From positions 36,549,222 through 36,613,221 of the forward strand of contig CM046294.1 of NCBI GenBank assembly GCA_025267735.1: DNA of 64,000 nucleotides, in the 5' to 3' direction. Both the position numbers and the translations under genes were made by a program. Position 1 is the stretch's first letter; every line of letters begins with the position of its first letter. Shown here in pieces: positions 23,938-34,328 of the stretch. The notes under the pieces are model-generated. The model saw nothing but the letters and a program-made list of their open reading frames with translations. It searched no databases and was not told the origin of the DNA. The stretch is from Mactra quadrangularis (taxonomy: Eukaryota; Mollusca; Bivalvia; Venerida; Mactridae).

Positions 23938-24723
23938 GGTTGAGATAATAATGATTCATCTCTCAGGTTCCCCAGCCACCTCGGACTCCAACAAGGGGAA
24001 GTGCAATTGAGGCGGGTATCCAGCCTCCGCACCACAAGGATAAATGAGAGATATACTTGCATGTAATTACAAATGATTACAATCAACACAATTGGCCCAT
24101 GAGCCACCGCCTTCTTGAATAGGTGTTTTGAACATATTAAAAGAAAGTACTTTAAATTCAGTAAGCAAACACAGACCGTAATGGAGTACACTTATGTTTT
24201 TTTTCAAATTGTGAGTATGCTAGTAATGTTAATAATTTTGAGATAGTGCACATAAAGGAGTACGTGAACTTACATGAATGAAATGGCTTTTGCAAGTATG
24301 CAACTATTCAATGGCAAGGCATGACCAGCCGATTGACTAAGTCGGGCCCACTTGGACACCCGTCTACCCTGAATCAGAGGCCAAAGTAGTGTGTTGGAAA
24401 GACTGGAGATCCCTGGGTCTCCCTCAACTACCAGGATCCTCTTTTCCCGGTTACGGGACGCTGCCTACGGCAAACGGGCAGTTTTGGTGTTGGCCATATG
24501 CCCATCATACAGGCGCAAATAACACCTACATAATGGGCACATGTTACTCCTCCTCACCACGAAGAGGTCCCAAAAAGAGAGGAGGAAGTATTAATAGTCA
24601 TATTCCCTGTTTAGTCATACCGCTCGGAGCTTACCACGGCGAATGTATAAACAATTAGCATAGTGAGTCACCCATAATACACAAAGTAAGTAGTCAGCAA
24701 CTACTGTTCGTGCTGCGCACCTG
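23938..24723 (-). other. probable 5' UTR/leader of LINE copy B and flank
   Basis: More GC-rich than its surroundings and without a convincing ORF. Its position just upstream of ORF1 on the minus strand fits a LINE leader with internal promoter, but the 5' end and target duplication could not be located. Confidence 0.4.
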
Positions 24724-24735
24724 TTTATCAAACAT

Positions 24736-24954
24736 TTTTAACTTCGTATTCAAACACATATTTAGGTCATATATACGACGGCCAGCTCTTCCTACTATAG
24801 GTTTCCTGGACACTTATCTATTACCATTACTAACTACCCTACCACGAGGCCGACAACTCATGTATAGGGTATGACCTACCGCGGCCGGGCTCGAACCCGC
24901 GATCCCCGGATTCGAAGTCAGACATGCTAACCACTACGCCACGGCCGCGGTTTT
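24736..24954 (-). mobile_element. tRNA-derived SINE (GC-rich head) with 12-bp target duplication
   Basis: The minus-strand head has A-box GTGGCGTAGTGGTTAGC and B-box GCGGGTTCGAGCCCG. The body includes GTCGGCCTCGTGGTAG, and the end is GGCCGTCGTATATATGACC. The direct repeat TTTATCAAACAT at 24724-24735 and 24955-24966 flanks it. A second copy, in plus orientation, is at 36175-36379. Confidence 0.87.
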
Positions 24955-25242
24955 TTTATCAAACATGTAATCGATCGTAACATACTTTTTATTCATTTCT
25001 CTATACCAGAAGAGAATTCATTAGACAAACAGGTATAGTAGAGCAAATTGTATTGGTTAAAATATAGGTCAAAGCTGGGCCTAGACAGCAGCGCTGAAAG
25101 ATAATTTATGACAATTATGTGTGTCTATTTTTGATTCAATATCATTTGTACACATCTTCAAAAGACAAAAAATGTCATACATGACGGCTGCTTAGTTATG
25201 TGTTGTTTCCACTCAAAATGTCATATAAAAGGAAATACATAC

Positions 25243-25408
25243 GACGAGTTTAACATACGACACAAAACCTTAGCGTCATTCATGTCAAAAGATTCATCAC
25301 AAATTGTTCCCCATATTCCATAAACTCTAAGTTCTACTCTTCCATCATTTGGTCCATTTCCATTTGCAAGTCTAATACCAGTTATGTTTAAACCGCCGTT
25401 AATTTGAC
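25243..25408 (-). CDS. SRCR-CCP gene, exon 2: first half of SRCR domain 1
   Basis: It codes QINGGLNITGIRLANGNG, then RVELRVYGIWGTIC and AKVLCRMLNSS. It is a clear N-terminal SRCR half with GRVEL, WGTIC and LCRML. Acceptor TTCTTCCAG (phase 1), donor GTATGT (phase 2). Upstream it completes G|GT with the signal-peptide exon at 32017-32065. Downstream it completes TC|A with exon 3 at 10201, across a 15,041-bp intron. The six-cysteine domain so formed has the same length as the other three SRCR domains. Confidence 0.88.
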
Positions 25409-26112
25409 CTGGAAGAAAATTAATATGTTGCTTTTTACTTGTTACTAAAAAATAGTAACAAAATCTGAGAATATTAAGGCTAATTATATCCGAAGTGAAA
25501 ATATGTCGGTTTTCCCATGCGGTGCAAAGAAACTTTCACTATTACAATGAAAGCATGTATACAAAGAACAATAGGATTTATTTACGCATTTCATGCTTTT
25601 AAGCAACAATGGGGTTGTTACATTTTTTGTATAGCCAGCGCACGGATGAAAAATAAAATACATAAATTCGGGTTCCGTTATTATTCCGAAAACAGCAATT
25701 ATTGTAGGTCATTAAGTTTTATGTTTTATTAAATTACAGTTTAACAAATCCTTGAAAATCATCAGATAATTTTATCAAATTATAGTTTTCAACACTACAA
25801 TATGTAGTTAGTATTCAATATAAACGATAAAGCTGAAATCGATTGGGGTTTAGATTAACGTGTTTTTTTTATAGATTAGATTAGATTAATTAAGATGAAA
25901 AAAATACGTACATTAGAGTCGACATATATATATCAGTTTGCTATGCGTATAAAAACTAACTTGGTATTTATTCAAAGAGTAAAGTGTTACCATTTTGAAC
26001 ATCCACTCTGTTATAATTTCTTAACGTTTGGAAGTCACTTGCTCTGTTCTCCATCATTGCAGTTTCATATACATGCATTAAGTCAAATCTTAAATTCAAA
26101 AGTTCCCAATCC
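25409..26112. other. intron sequence, nothing recognised
   Basis: AT-rich intron 1 DNA. Short ORFs lack motifs and splice-site context. Confidence 0.5.
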
Positions 26113-26124
26113 CTGGGCTTTTCA

Positions 26125-26326
26125 TTTATTTATTTATTGGAGTTAACGCCGTGTCAACACAATTAAGGTCATTTTACGACGTCCAGCGCGTATCTAATCT
26201 GTGAAGGAAAATTGAAATGAGTGTCAAATTTTCTTGGAAGCGTATAACCACCCCGGATGGGATTCGAATCCGCACCCCCTCGGGCACGATATTCCAAATT
26301 CGGCACGCTACCAACTGTGCTATCGA
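26125..26326 (-). mobile_element. tRNA-derived SINE with 12-bp target duplication
   Basis: Same family as 2219-2495. On the minus strand: B-box GGATTCGAATCCC, then a short body and a 3' hairpin (ACGTCGT...ACGGCGT around ATGACCTTAATTGTGTTG), ending in TAAATAAATAAA. The direct repeat CTGGGCTTTTCA at 26113-26124 and 26327-26338 fixes both ends. Confidence 0.88.
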
Positions 26327-26338
26327 CTGGGCTTTTCA

Positions 26339-26842
26339 ATAAAGTGTTCATTCAGTGTTTTAATGCTTCAAATGACTTCAAGTATTAATTAACTTCTTCA
26401 AGTATTATAAAACGTGATTATAATAAATAAAAATATTTGTTTTATGTAAAACAATAAACTTTATTTAACCAGATTTATAAATATGATATGGTATGTTAGT
26501 TTAGGTTATGGCGACTGCATATCAGATTTAAGGAGTAAATTGCAAACAATTAAATCATGAAAGTATAATTGTTTAATATAGCAGCTTGTCTTCATATATG
26601 TACTACGGTTTCTTTCCTCGGAGTATTATTACTGCTTAGTGCATAGAGTTACATAGATAAATGTATTGCTTGTTTTATGCATTTATTTATTAATATATAA
26701 ATAAATGATTCCTAGTTATACATAAGCTATGTATATGTACATAACAGTAGCGTTGTTACACCTTGGGAATAACTAATTGATTTAATACATTATGACATTC
26801 GTAGCTGGTTTAAAGGTTCACTAGATCCTATATTATTTATTT

Positions 26843-26889
<47 letters not shown>

Positions 26890-28050
26890 GTATGCAATAT
26901 ATATTACACTCAAAATTTACTTGTTTTTATTTGTCTTCGTTTGTAAATCGCGTTTTATCGAAAGTGTTTGGAAAATGCACGTACAAATTTTGTAATTCGT
27001 TTTTATGAGAATAAATACATTTTATCCTACCCGAAAGTGATCTTTTAGAAGGAAAACCTATTGACCAAATAAACCTATCTTTATTCGGCAGCGTTGCTTT
27101 ATTCGGCAGTCACGTGACTACGCATTGACGGACTACTTTTCTACATAATCATAACATTGGGCATCAAAAGCGACCGCGTTTCATTCTTTTAACGACAACT
27201 TAACAAATACATTTTACACAAAATAATCAAATACGGGCTTGTACAAACAATTTCAATGTAAATCTTTAATTAAATCACTTACTTCATCATTCAAATTTAA
27301 CAAAAACTCAATCGTTGACGCTGTATAGTGCCAAACTCCAAAATTTGCAATGAATTCCTTTCTGTGTATATTTTGACGAATATCCAGCCATTATACAGTA
27401 AATACATAGGTTGACTATTGTTTTACCAAAGCCAAGCCACGCATAAATTAAATATAATGAAACTGGCTTAAAAAATCATCACCGTCATCCACGACACAGA
27501 CCGTCCTGGCCATTTTCTGAAAATGGTTGACATCTTTCAGCGTCGCTGGCTCGCTGCGAGTGTATTTCCCTTAATAATCCTTTCATCCATATATCCTATC
27601 GTCTATTTAAAGTTTGAATAACAAATTATCCTGATAATATTGGTTAAATCCATGATAAATAATAGTAAACTCGTCAAATGACGAATCCTACAAACGCTCC
27701 TGTACGACCGCCATGTTGACAACAAAATTCGCTTACATGACGTCATAAAACTGATTCGTCCTTGGAAAATTCGCAAGTGATTTATTCGTCCAAAAATGAT
27801 TTTTTCCTTCTTTATTTCTAAACCGAGTTTATTTAGTATTTTCGCTTCTTTCATTTAAAATATTACCTTTACTAATATATTATAATGGAGTCAATCATCG
27901 GAATTATTTCTTGACGCGCAAACAGTTAAAAGACCGTCTTACACAATTACTGCGCTTTGAACAATTCGGCCATGATCTGAATTTAAAGCATGTTAAACGC
28001 AGAATTTTCGGATTTTAAATTAGTCATTCAAGCAAATGCGAGTAGGATAA
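26339..28050. other. intron sequence with a TA microsatellite
   Basis: Mostly featureless AT-rich DNA. A (TA)n tract runs from about 26849 to 26880. Short 'TTTATTCGGCAG' repeats near 27081 and 27101 resemble part of the foldback MITE at 28051. No exon was found. Confidence 0.5.
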
Positions 28051-28200
28051 ATAGAATATTAGGTTAGTGTCAATCTGTACTTAGTTTATCCGGCTCGTCT
28101 CCAAAAGGTTTATTCGACTCGGCAAGCCTCGCCGAATAAACCTTTCTCCAACTTGCCGGATAAAGTAGATACAGATTGGCACTTACCTAATATTCTCTAT
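28051..28200. mobile_element. foldback (palindromic) MITE, ~150 bp
   Basis: The two halves are imperfect reverse complements over nearly their whole length. The outer arms are ATAGAATATTAGGTTAGTG and ATAGAGAATATTAGGTAAGTG. The inner arms GGTTTATTCG...CGAATAAACC fold around a short AAGCC-type loop. No coding capacity. Confidence 0.7.
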
Positions 28201-28234
28201 ATACCAATATAGCGTTCGTATGTTTTCCCCATGA

Positions 28235-28425
28235 ACGGATGGTCCTGGATTAAAAATTACAATAACACGTCATATTTACCAAATTCAAATATAGTAACAA
28301 AGGTTGTTATAAACACGTGTACATTCGTTTACTCGCAAATTGAAACTCACGAGTTAATATAAGTGGAGTGTGTAATTATCATTATAGGAAAATTCAAGCT
28401 CAGGTTAATATTGTCGTACAATACC
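28235..28425 (+). repeat. dispersed repeat, copy 1 (partner 33845-34030)
   Basis: It shares blocks in the same order with 33845-34030: AACAAAGGTTGTTATAAACA, ACTCACGA, AGTGTGTAATT and GCTCAGGTTAATATTGT. Similarity is about three-quarters by eye. Function and class unknown. Confidence 0.6.
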
Positions 28426-28459
28426 AAATCAAATAAAAAACATGTTGCATGTGCTATAA

Positions 28460-28920
28460 TAGGCATTTATGTCTTACACCGATGCCTATGTGGATGTCCG
28501 ATGTTGATAAAATACTTGGGGGGGTTTTCTCAAACGTATTTACACAATGTCAATGTAAACACAAGACACGGTATTAGCTGATTAGGCATGTTATGAGATT
28601 GGCAAGAGATGTTATCTACGATTGTAGAATGATATACTGTGATAGAAATAAAGACAAACAAAGAATTTATATTTTGAATCAGTTTGTTTATTTTTACAAT
28701 ATAATTTCTAATTGTTTGCGTCTGCAGACTAATGCAGCACAAACATTAACAGTGGAAGATAGAAGATTTATCGGATGCCTCCATAGTGAACTTGTACTTT
28801 TGTATTGTTTAATTTCTCCAATGGCGTGTTCTATCCCCGTTCTACATTTTCTCACAAGTCTATTAAGTTTTCTACACTTTCTTCTCTCATCACCTGATTT
28901 CCTTGTCAACTGTGCCAAAG
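28460..28920 (-). pseudogene. PIF/Harbinger transposase 3' fragment, inverted copy
   Basis: The minus-strand ORF 28694-28918 codes QLTRKSGDERRKCRKLNRL, then TGIEHAIGEIKQY and ALVCRRKQLEIIL. It is nearly identical to the C-terminus of the plus-strand copy at 29535-29942. The match continues through the 3' non-coding part to about 28460. Homology ends exactly at 28920, where a MITE begins. The two copies form inverted arms of about 460 bp. Confidence 0.82.
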
Positions 28921-29214
28921 TAGCGTGTTCAATTACACAAAACGTTACAGAACGTTACATAACGATACATTCGGAACTCCTCGGCCATTCGCTGCGAATA
29001 CACAAATATGCGATCGTTAAAGCAATGAGTGATGTTTCAAAATTTACGGACAAAAACGTAACATCGCTCAATGCCTAAACGACCATGTATTTGTTTACTT
29101 CAACACCGGTAGTTTTAAAATAGCGGCTAAATGTGTCCGAGATTATTCGCAGCAAATGGCCGAGGAGTTCCGAATGTATCGTTACGGAACGTTTTGTGTA
29201 ATTGAACACGCTAC
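28921..29214. mobile_element. 294-bp MITE between the inverted Harbinger copies
   Basis: The inverted ends are about 70 bp long: GTAGCGTGTTCAATTACAC and, further in, ACATTCGGAACTCCTCGGCC on both sides. No ORF. It separates the inverted and direct Harbinger sequences. The target duplication is unclear. Confidence 0.72.
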
Positions 29215-29289
29215 TGTATGTATACGACGCAGTATCCACTGGCGTGATGCGTCGGGGTATCTATATGTCACTGGGTAAGAACAATATGC

Positions 29290-29361
29290 AGCCTGACCGG
29301 GACTCGAACCCAGGACCCCTCGCTTACAAGGCGAGTGCCCTCCCGACTGAGGTATCCGGCC
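29290..29361 (-). repeat. tRNA-Thr(TGT)-like sequence, probably a SINE head or pseudogene
   Basis: The minus strand folds as a tRNA. The anticodon stem CTCGC/GCGAG has loop CTTGTAA (anticodon TGT). The T arm is CTGGG-TTCGAGT-CCCGG and the D arm has AGTCGGGA. The acceptor arms GGCCGGA/TCAGGCT contain a G-A mismatch and a wobble, and the D stem has a C-C mismatch. Sitting among nested repeats, it is more likely tRNA-derived than a working gene, but that is not certain. Confidence 0.5.
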
Positions 29362-29534
29362 GCCTACACATTCTTCCTCCCATAATGTGAACAGGTTAAT
29401 GCCGTGACATATATATATACCCTATAAATCAGATAAAACACGTATAAACAAGATACGTTAAATGTTTTAAACCAGAATATGGTGTGTATGTATCACAGTA
29501 TGCCAAATGTGTCATTTTTTTATATTTAACCTAG

Positions 29535-29942
29535 GTAATTGTCGACGCCAACGGCATTATCCGCCATTTAGAGAATGGATACGAGGGGCGTCTGAACGAT
29601 GCCCAACAGTATGGACTCATGCAGCAGATTTGTACAGACCTGCCTTTCCCCGACGAGTCTCATCTGTTGACTGATAAAATATACCGAAACCGTGGGTATG
29701 TCATGACGCCGTATACTTCGGCACAGTTGACAAGGAAATCAGGTGATGAGAGAAGAAAGTGTAGAATACTTAATAGACTTGTGAGAAAATGTAGTACGGG
29801 GATAGAACACGCCATTGGAGAAATTAAACAATACGAAAGTACAAGTTCACTATGGAGGCATCCGAGAAATCTTCTATCTTCCACTGTTTATGTTTGTGCT
29901 GCATTAGTCTGCAGACGCAAACAATTAGAAATTATATTGTAA
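29535..29942 (+). CDS. PIF/Harbinger (DDE_Tnp_4-type) transposase, C-terminal exon
   Basis: An unbroken 135-codon frame follows an acceptor-like CCTAG at 29534. It contains VIVDANGIIRHLENGYEG, then LNDAQQYGL, LLTDKIYRNRGYVMTPY and GIEHAIGEIK. These match the catalytic blocks of Harbinger/HARBI1-like transposases: Asp in VDANG, Asp in LTDKIY, Glu in IEHAIG. The N-terminal exons were not found upstream; the interval holds a SINE-like head and a MITE. It may be a remnant of an element or of a domesticated gene. The frame is intact despite surrounding decay. Confidence 0.7.
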   Translation, partial: VIVDANGIIRHLENGYEGRLNDAQQYGLMQQICTDLPFPDESHLLTDKIYRNRGYVMTPYTSAQLTRKSGDERRKCRILNRLVRKCSTGIEHAIGEIKQYESTSSLWRHPRNLLSSTVYVCAALVCRRKQLEIIL

Positions 29943-30185
29943 AAATAAACAAACTGATTCAAAATATAAATTCTTTGTTTGTCTTTATTTCTATCACAGT
30001 ATATCATTCTACAATCGTAGATAACATCTCTTGCCAATCTCATAACATGCCTTATCAGCTAATACCGTGTCTTGTGTTTACATTGACATTGTGTAAATAC
30101 GTTTGAGAACCCCCTCCCCCAAGTATTTTATCAACATCGGACATCCACATAGGCATCGGTGTATGACATAAATGCCTAATAGTCA
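29943..30185 (+). other. 3' non-coding part of the Harbinger sequence
   Basis: This stretch is repeated, inverted, at 28460-28693. The outer end is near AAATGCCTAATAG (30170-30182). No terminal inverted repeat partner for the other end of the element was seen. Confidence 0.55.
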
Positions 30186-30689
30186 ATGGTCTATATATAA
30201 GAGGATGTAAAGCCGGGCTAACATACAAATGTAATATCAAACAAATACATTACATTAGTACTTTCTGTACTTGTATTTGAAACATTAATATTTGCAAAGC
30301 GTAACTATCGTTTAAAAAGTTAAATTATTGTTTTGGACAAAGTTAAGGCTTTGTTTACATGTTGGTGATATTTTCTTCTCCACATAGCGAATTTAAATGT
30401 TCAGGTAACCGTAATTCATGTTTATAGACCTATTATAAGGGTTGTCGTTCTACAAACAGTCCATTATTACTCATTCACTATCTTTTACAGTTAAAAATCC
30501 ACTTGTTATGTTGTTGTTGTTGTTTATATTCACTATTTTATTATTTTGAATTTTATCATCTTTTAATATTTTTTTATATTTTCATTTAAACACGTATTTC
30601 TTATTATGCATATGAATGTTAAGCGCTTTTGAACATATATTAAACATGAAAAGAGCGCTATACAAATGCGGTATATAGAAAAAAATACT
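30186..30689. other. nothing recognised
   Basis: AT-rich intron DNA with homopolymer runs and no ORF or repeat of note. Confidence 0.5.
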
Positions 30690-30815
30690 ATGAGCTTAGT
30701 AGTTGGTTAACAGCTCAATCAAGAGATTCAGCTTTTCGAGGAACAGTGAGTAAGTTGGCTAGCTACTGTTATATGACCTATACACTGTGTTGCTACTGTG
30801 TTAAACCCAACAAAA
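30690..30815 (+). repeat. SINE 3' fragment (family of 42200-42345)
   Basis: It contains AGTTGGTTAACAGCTCAATC, then TATGACCTATACACTGTGTT, ending AAACCCAACAAAACAAACA. The tRNA head is missing. It corresponds to the reverse complement of 42200-42330 with scattered differences. Confidence 0.65.
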
Positions 30816-30883
30816 CAAACAAAACAGAAGCAAAACTGGAAGATAAACTACTAGAGGTGGAAGATTTCGATTTGGATATACTA

Positions 30884-31629
30884 TAGTAAATAAATATTAA
30901 CCTGACGTTAACCTTTATGCAGAATAAAATTAAATCGAGATGACGCGGTATAAATCAATAATCGGCCTCCCATCGATAAATGTCGGACTGACTCGATAAT
31001 CTCCGTTAATTCTGATACAGTTGAACGAGTCGCGAGTTAAAAATTGAAGTGAGTAAAGAGCAATACATCGTACCGTTTAAAGTATACATATATCCGACTA
31101 TTTTCTCGTGCATTGTGTTTTATTTAAAATATGAGCTGGCGACACGACTCATCTGATTGCAGCGAAGATGATAATTGATATTTATTGTATTTCTGTATCT
31201 TGTCGTGCAATTGATGTAATAAATCAAATGTGATTAGATCTAATTACAAAATAATAAAACTTAAATTATAGATGAATACAAATACAAAAAAAATAAAAGA
31301 GTGTATGAAATAACACATTTTTTGGACAATTTTAACAATATTTTGTTTGTACAAATATTAAAAAATGAAAAAGAATGCGCATGATTGGGCTCGAACCAAC
31401 ACCTACTTATCTACAGTAGTTCACAGTCCATATCGGTATCATCGGCGCGGTAGAGTCATTCCTTATAACTTACAAACAATTACATACTTATATGAAGTAC
31501 ATGATCAGTTAACACGTGCCTCTTCGTATGAATGATACGTGGAATCTACCGAAGGTATAAGAAGACAGACAATGAAGCGTGAAATTATTACAATGAGGGT
31601 ACCAACGTCAGGTTAATATTTATTTACTA
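30884..31629. mobile_element. 746-bp TIR element with TA target sites
   Basis: The inverted ends TAGTAAATAAATATTAACC are followed by TGACGTT on both sides. TA stands outside both ends (30882-30883 and 31630-31631). Inside, 31376-31450 (minus) is tRNA-like (TTGGTTCGAGCCCAA). No transposase frame; likely a non-autonomous Tc1/mariner-type element. Confidence 0.65.
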
Positions 31630-32016
31630 TATCATGTCTAACTCTCTCCCTTCTATCAACCCTTTTTCCACATTCTTGTAACTTCTAATCGTTTCATTGT
31701 TGTTATAACGTTCATTTTGATACGTGAATGAGTAAACAACACATACATAATCATTCTCTTAAAATTTCAAAGTGTAAATATTAATTCAAAGAACCTAAAA
31801 ATATATTTATCGATACTGTTAGAACTTATTACAAACAGACGTTGTTTCATTCTTCATTTCAATTTATTTACAAGAAAAATCAATAGTAATTATTGATGTA
31901 TACTTACTGATCGTTTTGTACGGAAATAGTATTAAGTCATCACTAATCTTTACCGATTATAATTACATGAAGAAAACCTAAAAGCTTACTTATCATTACT
32001 GAAGGAGTTTTCTTAC

Positions 32017-32065
32017 CTCCCACACAATGTATGGATGTCAATAACACAATAATGTAGACAATCAT
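32017..32065 (-). CDS. SRCR-CCP gene, exon 1: start codon and signal peptide
   Basis: ATG at 32065-32063 opens MIVYIIVLLTSIHCVGG, an ideal short secretory signal. It has a hydrophobic core of about 10 residues and a small-residue end. The exon ends with a GTAAGA donor in phase 1 and completes a glycine codon with exon 2 (25408). An AG preceded by TTCTTTTC lies 11 nt upstream of the ATG. The 5' UTR may therefore be spliced from an exon further right. It implies that the SRCR-CCP protein is secreted, or membrane-bound if a later exon outside the window adds an anchor. Confidence 0.75.
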
Positions 32066-32089
32066 TATCTTTTCTTTATCTGAAAAGAA

Positions 32090-33844
32090 CAAAATGTACA
32101 AAATAAGAAATAGAAAACAGAATATTAGGAAGATAACAAAGTCTCAGCTTAAAGCCCCATTACTAAATAGAACGCTGGTAATTGTCAAGTATCATGTTTT
32201 TGCTTAAAACTCGTGCAAACATTAAATGAATATATAAAACCTATCTAAGGCACAAAAAACACAAGTATTTTCTCCAGAATTTATTTTTATACTATTTTGA
32301 AATTAGCGATAAAACTCAACTAAATGACTGCACGGAAAATCACGGAACTCAACGAACTAGATCGGAACATCCCGTCGTGGCTAAAAATAACCATAACTTC
32401 AAATCTTAAGTCAACAAATTTTCTGCTTTGATAAATACACGTTTTGTATAGTGAATTTCGTGCGAAAGCAAATTAAAACTCACGTAATTATGTAAACAGT
32501 TTCATACATAAACGTATATTGGCGGGAAAAAGAAACGAACCAATTAAGTCTTACTTTATACAGAAACGTTTGCTGATAGGCCACGTTCAGATATAATGAA
32601 TGCAATGTCGGTAAGCCAAGACAAATATATAATTTATATTTACGCCAACGTCATTCGCGTGACAGATTTTCATGGCAGTATCTACGTCGTGTGTGGTGAA
32701 AGATAACCGTGTATGTCAAATAAGTCGACAAACAATGAAAATCTTCTTGTTTGGCGTAAACAGTTCTTAAGATATGCCACCGTCATCAACATCTATCTCT
32801 CCGCCCGTATCATCGCGGCCGTGGTGTTGAAATAATGTTGAGCTCAGTGAGTATTCGCGTTTTGGCTTATGTAACGTCCTCAGATTTATCAATGTTTCAA
32901 AACGAGTTTAGGCCACAACTTGTTGTTGGCTAAGGTAATCTCGTGGACACATCACATACACTAGTTTTTATGCTCGGTGAGTGTCTCTATATTCTGGCAA
33001 CTTTATGACTGTGTCTATCAGCATAGTAACGACATACCTTACTTTGCGCATGTCACCAAGGACTTCTTACTGGGTGACAACATTAATGTGTCCTTATATT
33101 ATTCTTAGTAACGAAAGTTATGCACCTAGTTGAAATGAGGCGTTTCTTTTTAGCATCAGTTTAGATGTTTGCGTACTCAAAATTTGCACGCACTGATTTC
33201 TCGAGTAAATCACTGGAAAAACGATATGACATATCAAACACTTTACAATTTTGTGTAAGTTTTATCAAACACCTTTAAGCAACTTGATTGGCTGAGAGGA
33301 TATCTCCGTAATCTAATTTGCATGTTATAAAAGTACCCCACTTTTATAAGAAATTGATATTTTGAATAAGTTGACCCTTAAAGGGAACCCGCTAGAGAGA
33401 GTTATTATAATCCAAAGGCAGTTATATTCTATTGTCTTTTTGATAGGTCTACTTGTTTTTAAATTGATGATAAAGATTTTGTCTTCGTTTAGTGGCTTTA
33501 ATTATTCCTTCATCGTTGAGTTACACCCCAGTTACATATACGCCAGACTTAAATCGGTTCCCAATCGGTAATATTTTTCTCTCTTCGGGTTGTTTGTCAT
33601 CAGATTTTATGTGTGACTGGATATCGGTGATTGGGATCGATGATAGACCGTTGTTTATTTTCCAGTTAAGAACGGAACCGACGAACACCGATTTAGCACT
33701 GATATCTCCGAAAATCGCCCTTTATCGGTAGCTTTCGACAAGAGACATGTACTAAACAATCAATTTCGTTTTCATAAGAATAAAACTCTGAAACTGTGCC
33801 ATAATGTTGCGAAGTTAGTTTTTCCCTTATACACTAATGAGTCA
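32090..33844. other. upstream region of the SRCR-CCP gene
   Basis: No TATA box, CpG island or 5' UTR exon could be assigned with confidence. It is AT-rich, with one more GC-balanced patch at about 32640-32830. It probably contains the promoter, but this rests on position only. Confidence 0.4.
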
Positions 33845-34030
33845 AACGCTAAGTACAATAATATGTCATGTTTACAAAACTGATTTATACTCGTAGTCAC
33901 AAAGGATGTTATAAACACGTGTATAATCGTATACCCGCATACGAAAACTCACGATTTACAGATAGTGAAGAGTGTAATTTTTATAGTAAGGTAGTTTATG
34001 CTCAGGTTAATATTGTTGGACTATAATTGT
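33845..34030 (+). repeat. dispersed repeat, copy 2 (partner 28235-28425)
   Basis: Same orientation and block order as copy 1, including TATAAACACGTGTA and GCTCAGGTTAATATTGT. Ends not defined. Confidence 0.6.
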
Positions 34031-34328
34031 CCGTGTCAAGTGCATTATATTCATACATTAACTTATTTCTAATTGTTAGGTTGCAAAATGAAAAAGTATA
34101 CATTCGTATATCTAATTCTTTATTTAAATTATCGATCTATATTTTTGGTCAACTTATTTCATTATCTCTGTGTTATATATTTTCAAATGCCATTTTTACA
34201 ATTGCTGATTTTATACATTAAGTTACATTGTCGGTTTGAAAGCTCTCTACAGCTTATGTTTTTATTACGTAAATATACCGACTCAAAATAAAAATTATCA
34301 TATTATATTATAGTCTTTGTGATTTATA

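Noticed and set aside
21867..24658. Plus-strand ORFs over the LINE body and leader (for example 23546-23866 and 24389-24658)
   Set aside because: Antisense of ORF1/ORF2 or of the GC-rich leader; no recognisable domain.
26849..26880. TA microsatellite as a regulatory site
   Set aside because: Simple repeat; similar TA runs occur at 11083 and inside the array, with nothing to link them to a gene.
29290..29361. Functional tRNA-Thr gene
   Set aside because: The fold is good but acceptor and D stems have mismatches and it lies among nested repeats; kept only as a tRNA-like sequence.
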